A stretch of 64,000 nucleotides of DNA from Candidatus Tectimicrobiota bacterium (GCA_026005175.1 BPKO01000008.1:62001-126000); one strand, 5' to 3'. Positions 40,652-49,424 are shown, numbered from the stretch's first letter. Numbers and translations are program-made. Notes: generated by a model from the sequence alone, not told the origin.

Positions 40652-43158
40652 GCGAGGTGCTTTTCTTTACGGAAGCAGCGGCTACCGAGGTCGCCCTGGC
40701 CGGCGGCAAAGGGGCCACCCTGGCGCGGCTGGCCCAGGAGGGGCTGCCGGTGCCGGCAGGCTGCATCCTTACCACCCGCGCCCTGGCCGCGTGCCTGGCG
40801 CGCTTGCAGCGGCGCGCCGACGCCGCCTCGCCGGTGCCAGCTGACGCGTTGCAGGCCGTCGTTCCCGAGGCGCTGCGCCAGGCGCTGCAACAGGCCTTGC
40901 GCCAGCTGGGAGAGGCGCCGCACGGCTGGGCGGTGCGCTCCTCCGCGGTAGAAGAAGACAGCGCCACCGCCTCGTTTGCCGGCATGTACGTCAGCTTTGT
41001 CGCTGTGGCCGAAGCCGACCTGTGGCATGCCATCAGCGCCTGCTGGGCCTCGTGGTGGGGAGAGCGTGCGGTGGCTTACCGCCGCCGCCTGGGTAGGGCC
41101 GGCGACACGCCGCGCCTGGCGGTGGTGGTGCAGAAGACGGTGCCGGCCCGCAGCGCCGGTGTCGCCTTTACGGCCGACCCGCTCAGCGGCGACCGGCAGC
41201 GGCTGGTGATCAACGCCGCGGCGGGCAGCGGAGAGCCCGTGGTGGCCGGGGTGGTAGAGCCCGAGCAGTACGTGCTGGCCAAGAGCCCTACCCTACGCCT
41301 GCTGCAGCGCACCCCGGCGTCTTCTGCCGTGCTGCCCGAGCCGGCCTTGATGGCCCTGGCCGCGCTCTGCTTGCGCCTGGAAGCCCTGGGCGGTACGCCG
41401 CAAGACGTCGAGTGGGTGTGGGACGGAAGGCAGTGCTGGATCGTGCAGAGCCGGCCGATCACCACCCTGGCAGAGGGCGAGGGCGACCCCGTGGTGTGGA
41501 GCAACGCCAACCTCAAAGAGGTGATGCCCGGGCTGGTGTCGCCGTTTACCTGGTCGCTGATGCAGCCTCAGCTCGAAGCGGCCATGCGCTGCCAGTATGC
41601 CCAGGCCGGCTACCGCGTGCCGGCCGGTACGCCTTTGCTGCGGCGCATTTGGGGGAGGCCGTACTTCAACCTGTCGCTCTTGCAGCGCGCCGCCTACGCG
41701 CTCTACGGCACCACGCCGGAGCCCCACACCGAGCAGCTCGGCGGGGTGGCCATTGCCACGTTTACCCCGCCGGCGCAGGTGCCAGTGTGGCAGCGCCTGC
41801 GCTGGCTGGGCAACGCCTTGCGCTTTAGCCGCCTTGCCGAAAAAGTCCGCCGCCGCGCTCCGGCACAGTTTGCCGCCGTGGTGCGCTTGTGGCGCGAAGC
41901 CCTGGCGCAGGTCCCGTCTCTGGAGCGCCAGGCCCTGCTTTCCAGGCTCGAGGCCTTTGCTTCCGAGACCCTGCCTTTTCTCTTGCAGCACCTGCACCTG
42001 ACTTGGGCGATGAGCGGCAATCTCGGCTATTTGCGCGCTTTTGTCGCCCGCCGCCTGCCGCAGGCGCGCCCCGGCCTGGTGGCCGAGCTGGTGACCGGTC
42101 TGGGGGAAGTCAGCAGCGCCGAGCAGAGCTACCGGCTGTGGGCACTGTCGCGCCTGGCGCGGCAGTCGCCGCAGGTGATGGCCTTTCTGGCACAGCGGCA
42201 GTGGCACCGCTGGCCGCAGGCTCTGGCCGGCACCGCCTTTGCCGAAGCCTGGCAGCAGTTTCTCGACGACTTTGGCCACCGCGGCGTGTACGAAGTCGAA
42301 ATGGCCAACCCGCGCTGGCGGGAGCAGCCGGATTACCTCTTTGCCACGCTGGCCGCTTACGCCGCGCTTCCTGGGGAAACGCCGCCCTTTGCGCCGCAGG
42401 TGCAGAGCCAGCGGCGGCAGGCTGCCGAGCGCGAGCTGCTGCGCCAAGTGGCGCCCTGGTGGCGCCCCTGGCTGCGACTGGTGATTCGCCGCAGCCAGGA
42501 ATTCTCGCGCCTGCGGGAAAACAGCAAAGCGCACCTCGTGCGGCTCATCGACGTGGGCAGGATGCTGGCCCTGGCCGCCGGGCGCTTCCTGGTTGCCGAC
42601 GGCCTGCTCCAGCAAGTCGAGGAGGTTTTCCTGCTCACCGGCGACGAGGTGAAAGCGGCGCTGCGCGGCGAGCTGACTGCCTCGGCGCTGCGCCAGCGGC
42701 TGGCACAGCGCCGCCTGGAGCGCCAGCGCGATGCTGCCTTGCAGCCGCCAGAGGCCTTCGTCGGCACCCGGCCCCTCTATGGACAGGCCCTGGATGGCGA
42801 AGCGGTGTTGCGCGGGCTGCCTTCCAGCCCAGGGCGGGTGACGGCCACGGTGCGGGTGCTGCGCTCGCCGCGCGAAGGCGACCGCTTGCAGCCCGGAGAG
42901 ATCCTGGTGGCGCCGGCCACCGATCCGGGCTGGACGCCGCTCTTTCTTCTGGCAGCCGGGCTGGTGGTAGAGACGGGCGGCTACCTCTCCCACGGCGCCA
43001 TCGTGGCAAGAGAATACGGCATTCCGGCGGTGCTCAACGTGCCGCAGGCCACGCGCCGCATTCCCGATGGTGCCATCGTTACTCTGGACGGTGGCGAGGG
43101 CCTGGTGCGGCTGCACGCGAGCGCTCCGCCTTGCGCGCCACAAACAGCCCCTCGGTAA
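40648..43158 (+). CDS. PEP-synthase/rifampin-phosphotransferase-like dikinase
   Basis: 836-aa phosphotransferase with three parts: an N-terminal ATP-grasp domain (GGKGATLARLAQEGLPVPAG, WAVRSSAVEEDSATASFAGMY, VEWVWDG..WIVQSRP), a central helical part with FGHRGVYEVEMANPRW, and a C-terminal swivelling domain with the phospho-His in GGYLSHGAIVARE (His782). This order, with no separate PEP/pyruvate TIM barrel, is that of rifampin phosphotransferase and related PPDK-like proteins. A true PEP synthase is therefore less likely. It overlaps the AcoX-like gene (ATGA). Its 3' end overlaps the convergent methyltransferase by 80 bp. Confidence 0.82.
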   Translation: MSEVLFFTEAAATEVALAGGKGATLARLAQEGLPVPAGCILTTRALAACLARLQRRADAASPVPADALQAVVPEALRQALQQALRQLGEAPHGWAVRSSAVEEDSATASFAGMYVSFVAVAEADLWHAISACWASWWGERAVAYRRRLGRAGDTPRLAVVVQKTVPARSAGVAFTADPLSGDRQRLVINAAAGSGEPVVAGVVEPEQYVLAKSPTLRLLQRTPASSAVLPEPALMALAALCLRLEALGGTPQDVEWVWDGRQCWIVQSRPITTLAEGEGDPVVWSNANLKEVMPGLVSPFTWSLMQPQLEAAMRCQYAQAGYRVPAGTPLLRRIWGRPYFNLSLLQRAAYALYGTTPEPHTEQLGGVAIATFTPPAQVPVWQRLRWLGNALRFSRLAEKVRRRAPAQFAAVVRLWREALAQVPSLERQALLSRLEAFASETLPFLLQHLHLTWAMSGNLGYLRAFVARRLPQARPGLVAELVTGLGEVSSAEQSYRLWALSRLARQSPQVMAFLAQRQWHRWPQALAGTAFAEAWQQFLDDFGHRGVYEVEMANPRWREQPDYLFATLAAYAALPGETPPFAPQVQSQRRQAAERELLRQVAPWWRPWLRLVIRRSQEFSRLRENSKAHLVRLIDVGRMLALAAGRFLVADGLLQQVEEVFLLTGDEVKAALRGELTASALRQRLAQRRLERQRDAALQPPEAFVGTRPLYGQALDGEAVLRGLPSSPGRVTATVRVLRSPREGDRLQPGEILVAPATDPGWTPLFLLAAGLVVETGGYLSHGAIVAREYGIPAVLNVPQATRRIPDGAIVTLDGGEGLVRLHASAPPCAPQTAPR

Positions 43159-43897
43159 GCTCGAAGTAGGCTTCCTGCCCTTCCACGCGCGGCCGCAAGT
43201 AAGCCCGCGACGCCGCCGGGGCGTTGAAGAGCCGCTGGCGTAGCTCCTCGACCACCTCGCGGCTCACCGCCAGGCGCGCCACCCAGTCGGCAAAGTTCAT
43301 CGTCTTGACCAGCACTTCCTCGGCCTCCAGGATGAGCCCGGCAGCTTGCAGCAGCTGGCGCCAGTCGGAAAGCGAATAGGCCCAGTGGTGCGAGGGGTCG
43401 CGCAGCGCTTCGAAGTCGTTGATGTATGCCGCGGCAGCCGTATCCTCCGGCATCACGTTATCGGCCAGGGCCACCCGTCCTCCCGGAGCGCAGACGCGAG
43501 CCATTTCGCGCAGCGCCCGCGCCACATCGGGGAAGTGGTGCGGCGCGATGCGGCACGTCACCACGGCAAAGCTGGCGTCAGCAAAGGGGAGGTGCTCGGC
43601 GTCACCTTGGCAGAAGCCGACGTTGCCAAGGCCGCGCTGGTGGGCCAGCCAGCGGGCTTCACCCAGCATGGGGCGGGTGAGGTCGAGGCCCACCACGTAA
43701 GCCACGTGCGGTGCAAACGCCAAGGCCGTGTGTCCGGCACCGGTGGCGATGTCGAGGACCCGCTCGTGGCCTTGCGGCGCCACGAGCTGCACCAGGCGCG
43801 CCAAGCTGGTGCCTCGTGCGTGCACGGCACTGGTCGTATAAGCACGGGCGTGCGGGCCAAAGGACGCCTGCACGCGGTTCTTGTGGGTCGAATCCAT
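43079..43897 (-). CDS. UbiE/COQ5-like SAM-dependent methyltransferase
   Basis: 272-aa class I methyltransferase. RVLDIATGAGHTALAFAP (motif I), VGLDLTRPML, GDAEHLPFADASFAVVTCRIAPHHF and CAPGGRVALADNV are typical of UbiE-type small-molecule methyltransferases. Start 43897 has GAGGAG upstream; the track start (44170) is rejected because the first 91 residues are not protein-like and cross the repeat. The last 20 residues (RSRAAAPGPRHRPE) lie inside the convergent dikinase gene and look like an accidental extension. Confidence 0.8.
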   Translation of the reverse strand: MDSTHKNRVQASFGPHARAYTTSAVHARGTSLARLVQLVAPQGHERVLDIATGAGHTALAFAPHVAYVVGLDLTRPMLGEARWLAHQRGLGNVGFCQGDAEHLPFADASFAVVTCRIAPHHFPDVARALREMARVCAPGGRVALADNVMPEDTAAAAYINDFEALRDPSHHWAYSLSDWRQLLQAAGLILEAEEVLVKTMNFADWVARLAVSREVVEELRQRLFNAPAASRAYLRPRVEGQEAYFELTEGLFVARKAERSRAAAPGPRHRPE

Positions 43898-43983
43898 AGG
43901 CTCCTCGCCTTTCAAGCAACCGGGACGCCTTCGCCTTTCGCAGAAGGGAGCATAGCGCTTCCCCGCCCCGCCGTCCACTTCCG

Positions 43984-44008
43984 AAAATGTACTCTGACCC
44001 CATTTTTT
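43984..44008 (-). repeat. REP-like repeat of a second type
   Basis: AAAATGTACTCTGACCCCATTTTTT; its complement AATGGGGTCAGAGTACATTT is a short motif I recall as dispersed and often found beside RAYT/Y1 transposases. It has the same architecture (A run, G4, core, T run) as the 4697/5972 pair but a different core. Single copy here, upstream of the methyltransferase. Confidence 0.55.
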
Positions 44009-44090
44009 GCGGTTAAGTTTTTTGGGCGGGTGGCCGAAAGAGATGGCAGGAAGCCAAAAGCTTCCCATCGTCTCTCCTCCCCTGACCCCG

Positions 44091-44122
44091 TGCTCCTGGG
44101 GACCGCGCGGTTCCCAGGAGCA
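44091..44122 (+). ncRNA. Strong hairpin upstream of a 51-aa ORF
   Basis: TGCTCCTGGGGACC and GGTTCCCAGGAGCA pair over 14 bp (one G-T) around GCGC. It lies 36 bp upstream of the small ORF, so it may be a leader structure controlling its translation, a terminator, or part of a repeat. Confidence 0.45.
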
Positions 44123-44157
44123 TGGGTGCAAGGAGATGAACCAAGAGGAGTCGGCGC

Positions 44158-44313
44158 ATGCCTCTGCCACCCGAGCTGGCTGCCACGCCCGAAGACACGG
44201 CGGTGGTAGGCGACATCGACGCCCTCATCGCTTACATCGAAAGCGGCCAGGCCTTGCAAGATTGGGAAGAACGGCGCGCCGCTTTGCTGCGCGAACTCGA
44301 AGAGCTGCTCTGA
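44158..44313 (+). CDS. Small acidic helical protein, 51 aa
   Basis: Short ORF with a good ribosome site (GAGGAG, 7 bases before ATG). PLPPELAATPEDTAVV leads into DIDALIAYIESGQALQDW, and the end EERRAALLRELEELL is an amphipathic acidic helix. The composition is protein-like and the first half of the ORF is not repetitive. No family recognised; a small regulator or antitoxin-like partner is only a guess. It is set between two strong hairpins and has no toxin-like neighbour. Confidence 0.55.
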   Translation: MPLPPELAATPEDTAVVGDIDALIAYIESGQALQDWEERRAALLRELEELL

Positions 44314-44327
44314 GCCCGTTTGCCGCA

Positions 44328-44384
44328 CCGTCTTTCCGGAGGCGGGTATGGAATGGCATGGGGGTACCCGCCTCCGGAAGACGG
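44328..44384 (+). terminator. 20-bp-stem hairpin after the 51-aa ORF
   Basis: CCGTCTTTCCGGAGGCGGGTA pairs with TACCCGCCTCCGGAAGACGG apart from one bulged T; the loop is 16 nt. It starts 14 bp after the stop. There is no T run; it could be a terminator or an insertion of a palindromic element. Confidence 0.5.
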
Positions 44385-44518
44385 CTTCCTGCCGTCATCC
44401 CCCCTTTGCTCGCTTCCGGCCGGTCGCGCCTGAAGGCTGCGGCTGCGCTCGAGATGCGCTATAATCCCCGCGGTGCCAAGAAAAGGCCGGATGAGCGGCC
44501 GCCGTGGGGAGAACCGCT

Positions 44519-45004
44519 GTGGCGCCTGAAGAAATTATTGCCGAGCAGCTGCGCCGCCGCGGCTGGCGCCTGGCGCTGGCCGAAACCACCACCGGCGGCC
44601 TCATCGCCGTGCGGCTGGTGCGCCTGGCCGGCAGCTCGGCTTACTTCGACCGCAGCATCGTGGCTTACAGCCGACAGGCTAAAATCGATTCCCTGGGCGT
44701 GGACCCGGCGGTGCTGGCGCAGTTTGGCTCGGTAAGCCTGGAGACGGCGCGGGCCATGGCCCTGGGGCTGCAGCGCCTCAGCCGCGTCGAGCTGGTGCTG
44801 GCAGAAACGGGCATCGCCGGCCCCATTGCCGGTCGCTCGCCCAAGCCCATCGGCACGGCGTGCTTTGCGCTGTGCACCCCCACGGGAACGATTTGCGAAG
44901 AGCACCGCTTCAGCGGCGACCGCCACGCCATTCAGGACCACATCGCCGAGCACGCCCTCACCATGCTGGCGCATTACCTGACGAGCGTCCCCGAGGGAAG
45001 CTGA
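44519..45004 (+). CDS. CinA C-terminal-domain protein (nicotinamide-nucleotide amidase, PncC-like)
   Basis: 161-aa protein matching the stand-alone CinA C-terminal domain, which deamidates NMN to NaMN in pyridine nucleotide recycling. LALAETTTGGLIAVRLVRLAGSSAYF and VLAETGIAGPIAG, GTACFAL are the family motifs. The start GTG 44519 has GGGGAG upstream; 44504 is less likely. A TATAAT (44460-44465) lies 54 bp upstream. Its TGA directly precedes the ldcA GTG, so it leads the operon. Confidence 0.85.
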   Translation: MAPEEIIAEQLRRRGWRLALAETTTGGLIAVRLVRLAGSSAYFDRSIVAYSRQAKIDSLGVDPAVLAQFGSVSLETARAMALGLQRLSRVELVLAETGIAGPIAGRSPKPIGTACFALCTPTGTICEEHRFSGDRHAIQDHIAEHALTMLAHYLTSVPEGS

Positions 45005-45970
45005 GTGCCACCGCGGATTTTTCCCCCCGCTTTGCAGCCCGGCGACGCCGTTGGCCTGGCGGCTCCGGCCAGCCCCTTTGATCGCCGAGCCTTCGACGCC
45101 GGGGTGGCGGCCCTGCAGCGCCTGGGGTTCCGCGTCCGCTACACGCCGCGTGTCTTTGAGGTGCAGCGCTACTTGGCGGGAAGCGATGCGGCACGGGCCG
45201 ACGAGCTGCACCGGCTGTTTGCCGACCCGCAAGTAAAGGCGATTTTTTGCTGCCGTGGTGGCTATGGCGCGCAGCGGCTGCTCCCGCTTCTTGACCCGGC
45301 GCTCATCCGCGCCCACGCCAAGATCTTCGTCGGCTACAGCGACCTCACCAGCCTGCTGCTGTACTTTTACAGCCAGTGCCGGCTCATTTCCTTCCACGGT
45401 CCGGTGGTCGCCGGGGAGCTGAGCCGCGGCCTGGCGCCAGCCACGCAGCGGCAGCTGCTGGGCGTGCTGGGCGGCGATGCACAGGCCATGCAGCCCCCGC
45501 CCTCGCGCCTGGCCACCCTGCGCGTGCTACGCCCGGGGGAAGCCGAGGGACCCCTGCTTGGCGGCTGCCTCTCCCTGCTGGTCTGTACCCTGGGCACCCC
45601 TTTTCAGCCTTGCACCCGCGGCGCCATCCTCTTTCTTGAAGACCGCGGCGAGCGCCTCTACGCCATCGACCGCATGCTCACCCACCTGCGGCTGGCCGGC
45701 GCCCTAGAAGGGGTGCGGGGCGTTGTCTTCGGGCAGCACGAAGCGGTGGCTGCCGACCGCCGGCAACCCTACGGCCTGGCCGAGGTGCTGCTCGACGTGC
45801 TGGGAGACCTCGAGGTGCCGATTCTTTGCGGCTTTCCTGCTGGCCACTGCCGGCAGCCGCTGACGCTGCCCATCGGGGCGCGGGTGGCCATCCGCGACGG
45901 GCGCCTGGTGCTGTGCGAAGTGCCGGTTACCCCTCGCCCTTTGGAGCCCGAGCGCCGTGCAGGCCGTTGA
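45005..45970 (+). CDS. ldcA: Muramoyltetrapeptide LD-carboxypeptidase (peptidase S66)
   Basis: Removes the terminal D-alanine from murein tetrapeptides in the cytoplasm, 321 aa. Catalytic Ser in VGYSDLTSLL (residue 112), Glu in LFLEDRGERLYAIDRML and His in GFPAGHC form the S66 triad; CCRGGYGAQRLLPLLD is also typical. A MccF-type self-immunity hydrolase is the alternative, but mpl downstream favours recycling. The GTG start abuts the upstream stop with GAGGGAAG before it. Confidence 0.9.
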   Translation: MPPRIFPPALQPGDAVGLAAPASPFDRRAFDAGVAALQRLGFRVRYTPRVFEVQRYLAGSDAARADELHRLFADPQVKAIFCCRGGYGAQRLLPLLDPALIRAHAKIFVGYSDLTSLLLYFYSQCRLISFHGPVVAGELSRGLAPATQRQLLGVLGGDAQAMQPPPSRLATLRVLRPGEAEGPLLGGCLSLLVCTLGTPFQPCTRGAILFLEDRGERLYAIDRMLTHLRLAGALEGVRGVVFGQHEAVAADRRQPYGLAEVLLDVLGDLEVPILCGFPAGHCRQPLTLPIGARVAIRDGRLVLCEVPVTPRPLEPERRAGR

Positions 45971-47066
45971 CGCGTTGCTGATCCGGGCCACCCAGGAAGG
46001 CGCGCTTCCCGGTGCCGTGCTGTGCGTGGGCGTAGGCAGCCAGTTGGTGTGGCAGCGGGCCTACGGCGCGGCGGCGCTGGTGCCGGCCTGGCGGCCGATG
46101 CACTGCGACACGCTGTTCGACGTGGCCTCGCTCACCAAAGTGGTGGCCACGACCTCGCTGGTGCTCCTGGCCTGCCACCACGGGCTGTGCCAGCTCGACG
46201 ACCCGCTGCGCCGGTTTCTTCCTGTGCCGGCGCCGCTGGGCAACGTGACCCTGCGCCAGCTGCTGGCGCACAGCGGTGGGCTGGCGGCCTGGCTGCCCCT
46301 TTACCGCTGGCTGCTGCCCCATGGCCCGCAGCCTTGCACGGCTTCGCAGGCGCGCCTGCGGCTGCAGCAGGCCGTGGCACACATCGCTGCTACGCCGCTG
46401 GCCTATTGCCCCGGGACGGAGGTGCGCTACAGCGACCTGGGCTTCATTCTCCTGGGCGCCGTGCTGGAAGCCGTCTATGCGCAGACGCTTGACCGCCTTT
46501 TTATCGCCCACGTGGCGTGCCCGCTGGGCCTGCGGGCCACCGCCTATCGCCCCCTCTACGGCCCCAGTCCCTTGCCGGAGAGCCCGCAGGCCTATGCCGC
46601 CACCGAAGCCTGCCCCTGGCGCGGGCGGGTGCTGGCCGGCGAGGTGCACGACGAGAACGCCTGGGCCCTTGGCGGGGTGGCCGGCCATGCCGGGCTCTTT
46701 GCCACCGCTGCGGATCTGTGGCGCTTTGCCACGGCGCTGCTGGAAGCGGCGGCGGGACGCCACGACTGGCTCCCTGCGCCTCTGGTGCGGCTGAGCTGGC
46801 AGCGCCAGGCCCCAGGCAGCACGCGGGCCCTGGGCTGGGATACCCCCAGCCCAGGGCAGAGCAGCGCCGGGGAGCTTTTCTCGCCGCAGAGCGTTGGGCA
46901 CCTGGGCTTTACCGGTTGCAGCCTGTGGCTCGACCCCTGCCGCGGCGTCAGCGTGGTCCTGTGCACCAACCGCGTGCATCCCCACCGCCAAAACCCTGTC
47001 CTTGCGCACCTGCGCCCCCAGGTGCACAACCTGGTGATGCGCGCCTTGGGAGTCTCTGCCCCATGA
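45957..47066 (+). CDS. Beta-lactamase/DD-peptidase-fold serine hydrolase
   Basis: 369-aa class C-type hydrolase (Pfam Beta-lactamase). SLTK gives the Ser58/Lys61 pair, YSD replaces YxN, and HLGFTG provides the KTG-like strand. No signal peptide is seen, so it probably acts in the cytoplasm. It overlaps ldcA by 14 bp and mpl by ATGA, which places it squarely in murein peptide recovery; it may cleave an amide, ester or D-amino-acid bond in recycled muropeptides. A hydrolase acting on unrelated esters cannot be excluded. Confidence 0.85.
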   Translation: MQAVDALLIRATQEGALPGAVLCVGVGSQLVWQRAYGAAALVPAWRPMHCDTLFDVASLTKVVATTSLVLLACHHGLCQLDDPLRRFLPVPAPLGNVTLRQLLAHSGGLAAWLPLYRWLLPHGPQPCTASQARLRLQQAVAHIAATPLAYCPGTEVRYSDLGFILLGAVLEAVYAQTLDRLFIAHVACPLGLRATAYRPLYGPSPLPESPQAYAATEACPWRGRVLAGEVHDENAWALGGVAGHAGLFATAADLWRFATALLEAAAGRHDWLPAPLVRLSWQRQAPGSTRALGWDTPSPGQSSAGELFSPQSVGHLGFTGCSLWLDPCRGVSVVLCTNRVHPHRQNPVLAHLRPQVHNLVMRALGVSAP

Positions 47067-48481
47067 TGCCACGCCACGTGCATCTCATTGCCTGCGGTGG
47101 CACCGGCATGGGCAGCCTCGCCGGCATGTTCAAAGCCTGCGGGTGCCACGTCACGGGCTCGGACCAGGCCATTTATCCGCCCATGTCCGAGCAGCTGCAA
47201 GCCTGGGGCGTCCACGTTTTTGAAGGCTTCGATCCGCAGCACCTCGAGCCGCGCCCGGACCTGGTGATCGTGGGCAACGCCGTGCGGCGCGACAACCCTG
47301 AAGCGGTGGCGGCGCAGCAGGCCGGCCTGCCGATCATGTCGTTTCCGCAGGCGCTGGCCCACTTCTTCATCCAAGAGCGCCACGCCGTGGTGGTGGCCGG
47401 CACGCACGGCAAGAGCACCACCACCGCCCTTATCGCCTGGCTGCTCTGCCATGCCGGCTACGACCCCGGCGTCTTCGTGGGCGCGGTGATGCGCAACTTC
47501 GACCGCACCTTTCGGCTGGGTGCCGGCCCCTACTTCGTCGTGGAAGGCGACGAGTACGACAGCGCTTACTTCGACAAGGGCCCGAAGTTTCTCCACTACC
47601 GGCCGCGCACCGCGGTACTCACCTCGCTCGAATTCGACCACGCCGACATTTACCGCGACCTTGCCCACCTGGAGGCGGCTTTTGCCCGCTTCCTGCAGTT
47701 GCTCCCGCAAGCGGGAGCCCTCTTTGCTTGCAGCGACTTTCCGCGCGTGCGCGCCCTGCTTGAGCGCACGCCCTTGCGGGCCACGGTGCAGACCTACGGC
47801 CTTGCCACCGCGGCCGACTGGCAGGTGCGCGACGTGGCCTACGACCCCGACGGCACCCGCTTCACCGTCTGCTACCGTGGCGCCGCCGTGGGGCGCTTTT
47901 TCAGCCCCCTATACGGCCGGCACAACGTGCAAAACGCCCTGGCCGCCATCGCCGTGGGCACCCACCTGGGCCTAAAGCCGCCGCAGCTGGCCGCCGCCTT
48001 GGCAGGCTTCCAGCACCTCAAGCGGCGCGGCGAGGTGCGCGGGCAAGCGGCTGGCGTGACCGTCATCGACGACTTTGCCCACCACCCCACGGCGGTGCGG
48101 GCCACCCTCGACGCGGTGCGGCAGGCCTTTCCGGCCTCGCGCGTGTGGGCCGTCTTCGAGCCGCGCACCGCCACCAGCCGGCGGCGCGTCTTCCAGCACG
48201 ACTACGCCCGCGCCCTGCGCCATGCCGACCGCGTGCTGGTGGCCGAGGTGTACCGCAAAGAACAGATCCCCGAAAGCGAGCGCTTCTCCCCCCCGCAGCT
48301 GGTGCAGGCCCTGCAAGCCAGCGGGGTGCCCGCCTGGTTCTACGAGCGTACCGAAGACATCATCTCCCACCTCTGTCGCGAAGCGCGTGCGCCGGACGTC
48401 GTCGTCATCATGTCCAACGGGGGATTTGACAACATCCACCAGCGCCTTCTTGCCGCCTTGGCACGGCGCGTGGCGCCCTGA
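47063..48481 (+). CDS. mpl: UDP-N-acetylmuramate:L-alanyl-gamma-D-glutamyl-meso-diaminopimelate ligase
   Basis: Attaches recovered tripeptide to UDP-MurNAc, short-cutting peptidoglycan synthesis; 472 aa. The start HLIACGGTGMGSLAGMF, the ATP loop AGTHGKSTTTALIAW (about residue 113), EGDEYDSAYFDKGPKFLHY (Mpl-specific) and DDFAHHPTAVRATLDA are diagnostic. It starts inside the previous gene's stop (ATGATGA context). It implies an mDAP peptidoglycan and a Gram-negative cell. Confidence 0.95.
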   Translation: MMPRHVHLIACGGTGMGSLAGMFKACGCHVTGSDQAIYPPMSEQLQAWGVHVFEGFDPQHLEPRPDLVIVGNAVRRDNPEAVAAQQAGLPIMSFPQALAHFFIQERHAVVVAGTHGKSTTTALIAWLLCHAGYDPGVFVGAVMRNFDRTFRLGAGPYFVVEGDEYDSAYFDKGPKFLHYRPRTAVLTSLEFDHADIYRDLAHLEAAFARFLQLLPQAGALFACSDFPRVRALLERTPLRATVQTYGLATAADWQVRDVAYDPDGTRFTVCYRGAAVGRFFSPLYGRHNVQNALAAIAVGTHLGLKPPQLAAALAGFQHLKRRGEVRGQAAGVTVIDDFAHHPTAVRATLDAVRQAFPASRVWAVFEPRTATSRRRVFQHDYARALRHADRVLVAEVYRKEQIPESERFSPPQLVQALQASGVPAWFYERTEDIISHLCREARAPDVVVIMSNGGFDNIHQRLLAALARRVAP

Positions 48482-48557
48482 GGCGGTTTTCCCCTGGCCA
48501 CTCGTCAAGAAAACCGCTATACTGCGAAGACATCCAGACTTCTTGAGGTGAGGCGCC

Positions 48558-49424
48558 ATGAAGAAAAACGGGTACGGTGCGGGTCTTGTCGCGCTCTTGT
48601 TGTTCATGCTGAGCCAAACCGGCAAAGCCACGCCAACCGCTTATGTGCTGCGCTTTTCCGATGTTCCGGCGCTGCAGCAGGCGGCCAATTCCCATCACGC
48701 CTATGTCTATACCCCTCTTGACGAGCCTGAAGCGCCGGCAGCGCCGGCGGTGGACTGGCTCAAGGCACAAGGCTGGAAGCAGGTCTGGCCCCTGCTTCAC
48801 CCTACCGACAAGTTCCTGACGTTTGCCGGCCCCCACACGCAGCGCTACTTACGCATTGCCACGGAAGACAACTACTACATCTGGACACGCCGTCTCGAAG
48901 TCGACCCGCAGCAGCTGCCCATTTTGGAGCTCACCTGGGGGGTAGAGCGCTTTCCTACCGGAGCGGCCCTCGACCTCTACCGGGCCAACGACCGCGCCCT
49001 GGCGGTGCTCGTTTTCTTCGGGGAGAAGGTGTCCGCTGGCGGCGTCCTCATCCCCAACGTCCCTCGCGGGCTGGCCTTTTTCTGGGGGGAAACGGAAACC
49101 GTCGGCGCCACGTACACCTGCGTACCGGCGCGCAACGGCCCGGCCGAAGTGCGCATGCAGTGCAAGTATCCCCACGTCAAGTACATTGCCCTGCGCCGCG
49201 GCGAGGCTGGAACCGTGCACACCGACCGCGTCGACCTCGTGGCCTTGTTCAAGCAGCACTTTCCGGACTACTGGCAGCAGCACCGCCGCGTGCCGCCGGT
49301 GGTGGCGGTGAGCTTCGAAGCCGGCTCCAACCAGACCCACAGCGCTTCGCTTGCCCGCCTCTACGCGCTGGTCTTCAAGCCAGCGGGGGCGCCGCTGTTG
49401 CAGCCGGCGGCAGGGTCGCGCTAA
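48558..49424 (+). CDS. Exported DUF3047 family protein
   Basis: 288-aa protein with signal peptide (GLVALLLFMLSQTGKA), then the DUF3047 fold: LELTWGVERFPTGAALDLYRANDRALAVLVFFGE, NVPRGLAFFWGETE, and VSFEAGSNQT. Likely periplasmic; function unknown, family members resemble jelly-roll carbohydrate-binding proteins. GAGGTGAGG precedes the ATG and a TATACT box lies at 48518-48523. Confidence 0.8.
   Translation: MKKNGYGAGLVALLLFMLSQTGKATPTAYVLRFSDVPALQQAANSHHAYVYTPLDEPEAPAAPAVDWLKAQGWKQVWPLLHPTDKFLTFAGPHTQRYLRIATEDNYYIWTRRLEVDPQQLPILELTWGVERFPTGAALDLYRANDRALAVLVFFGEKVSAGGVLIPNVPRGLAFFWGETETVGATYTCVPARNGPAEVRMQCKYPHVKYIALRRGEAGTVHTDRVDLVALFKQHFPDYWQQHRRVPPVVAVSFEAGSNQTHSASLARLYALVFKPAGAPLLQPAAGSR

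Noticed and set aside
39931-42600. N-terminal extension of the 1075-aa track ORF (39931-40647)
   Set aside because: Only the part from 40648 is the dikinase; the upstream part is the wrong frame of the AcoX-like gene.
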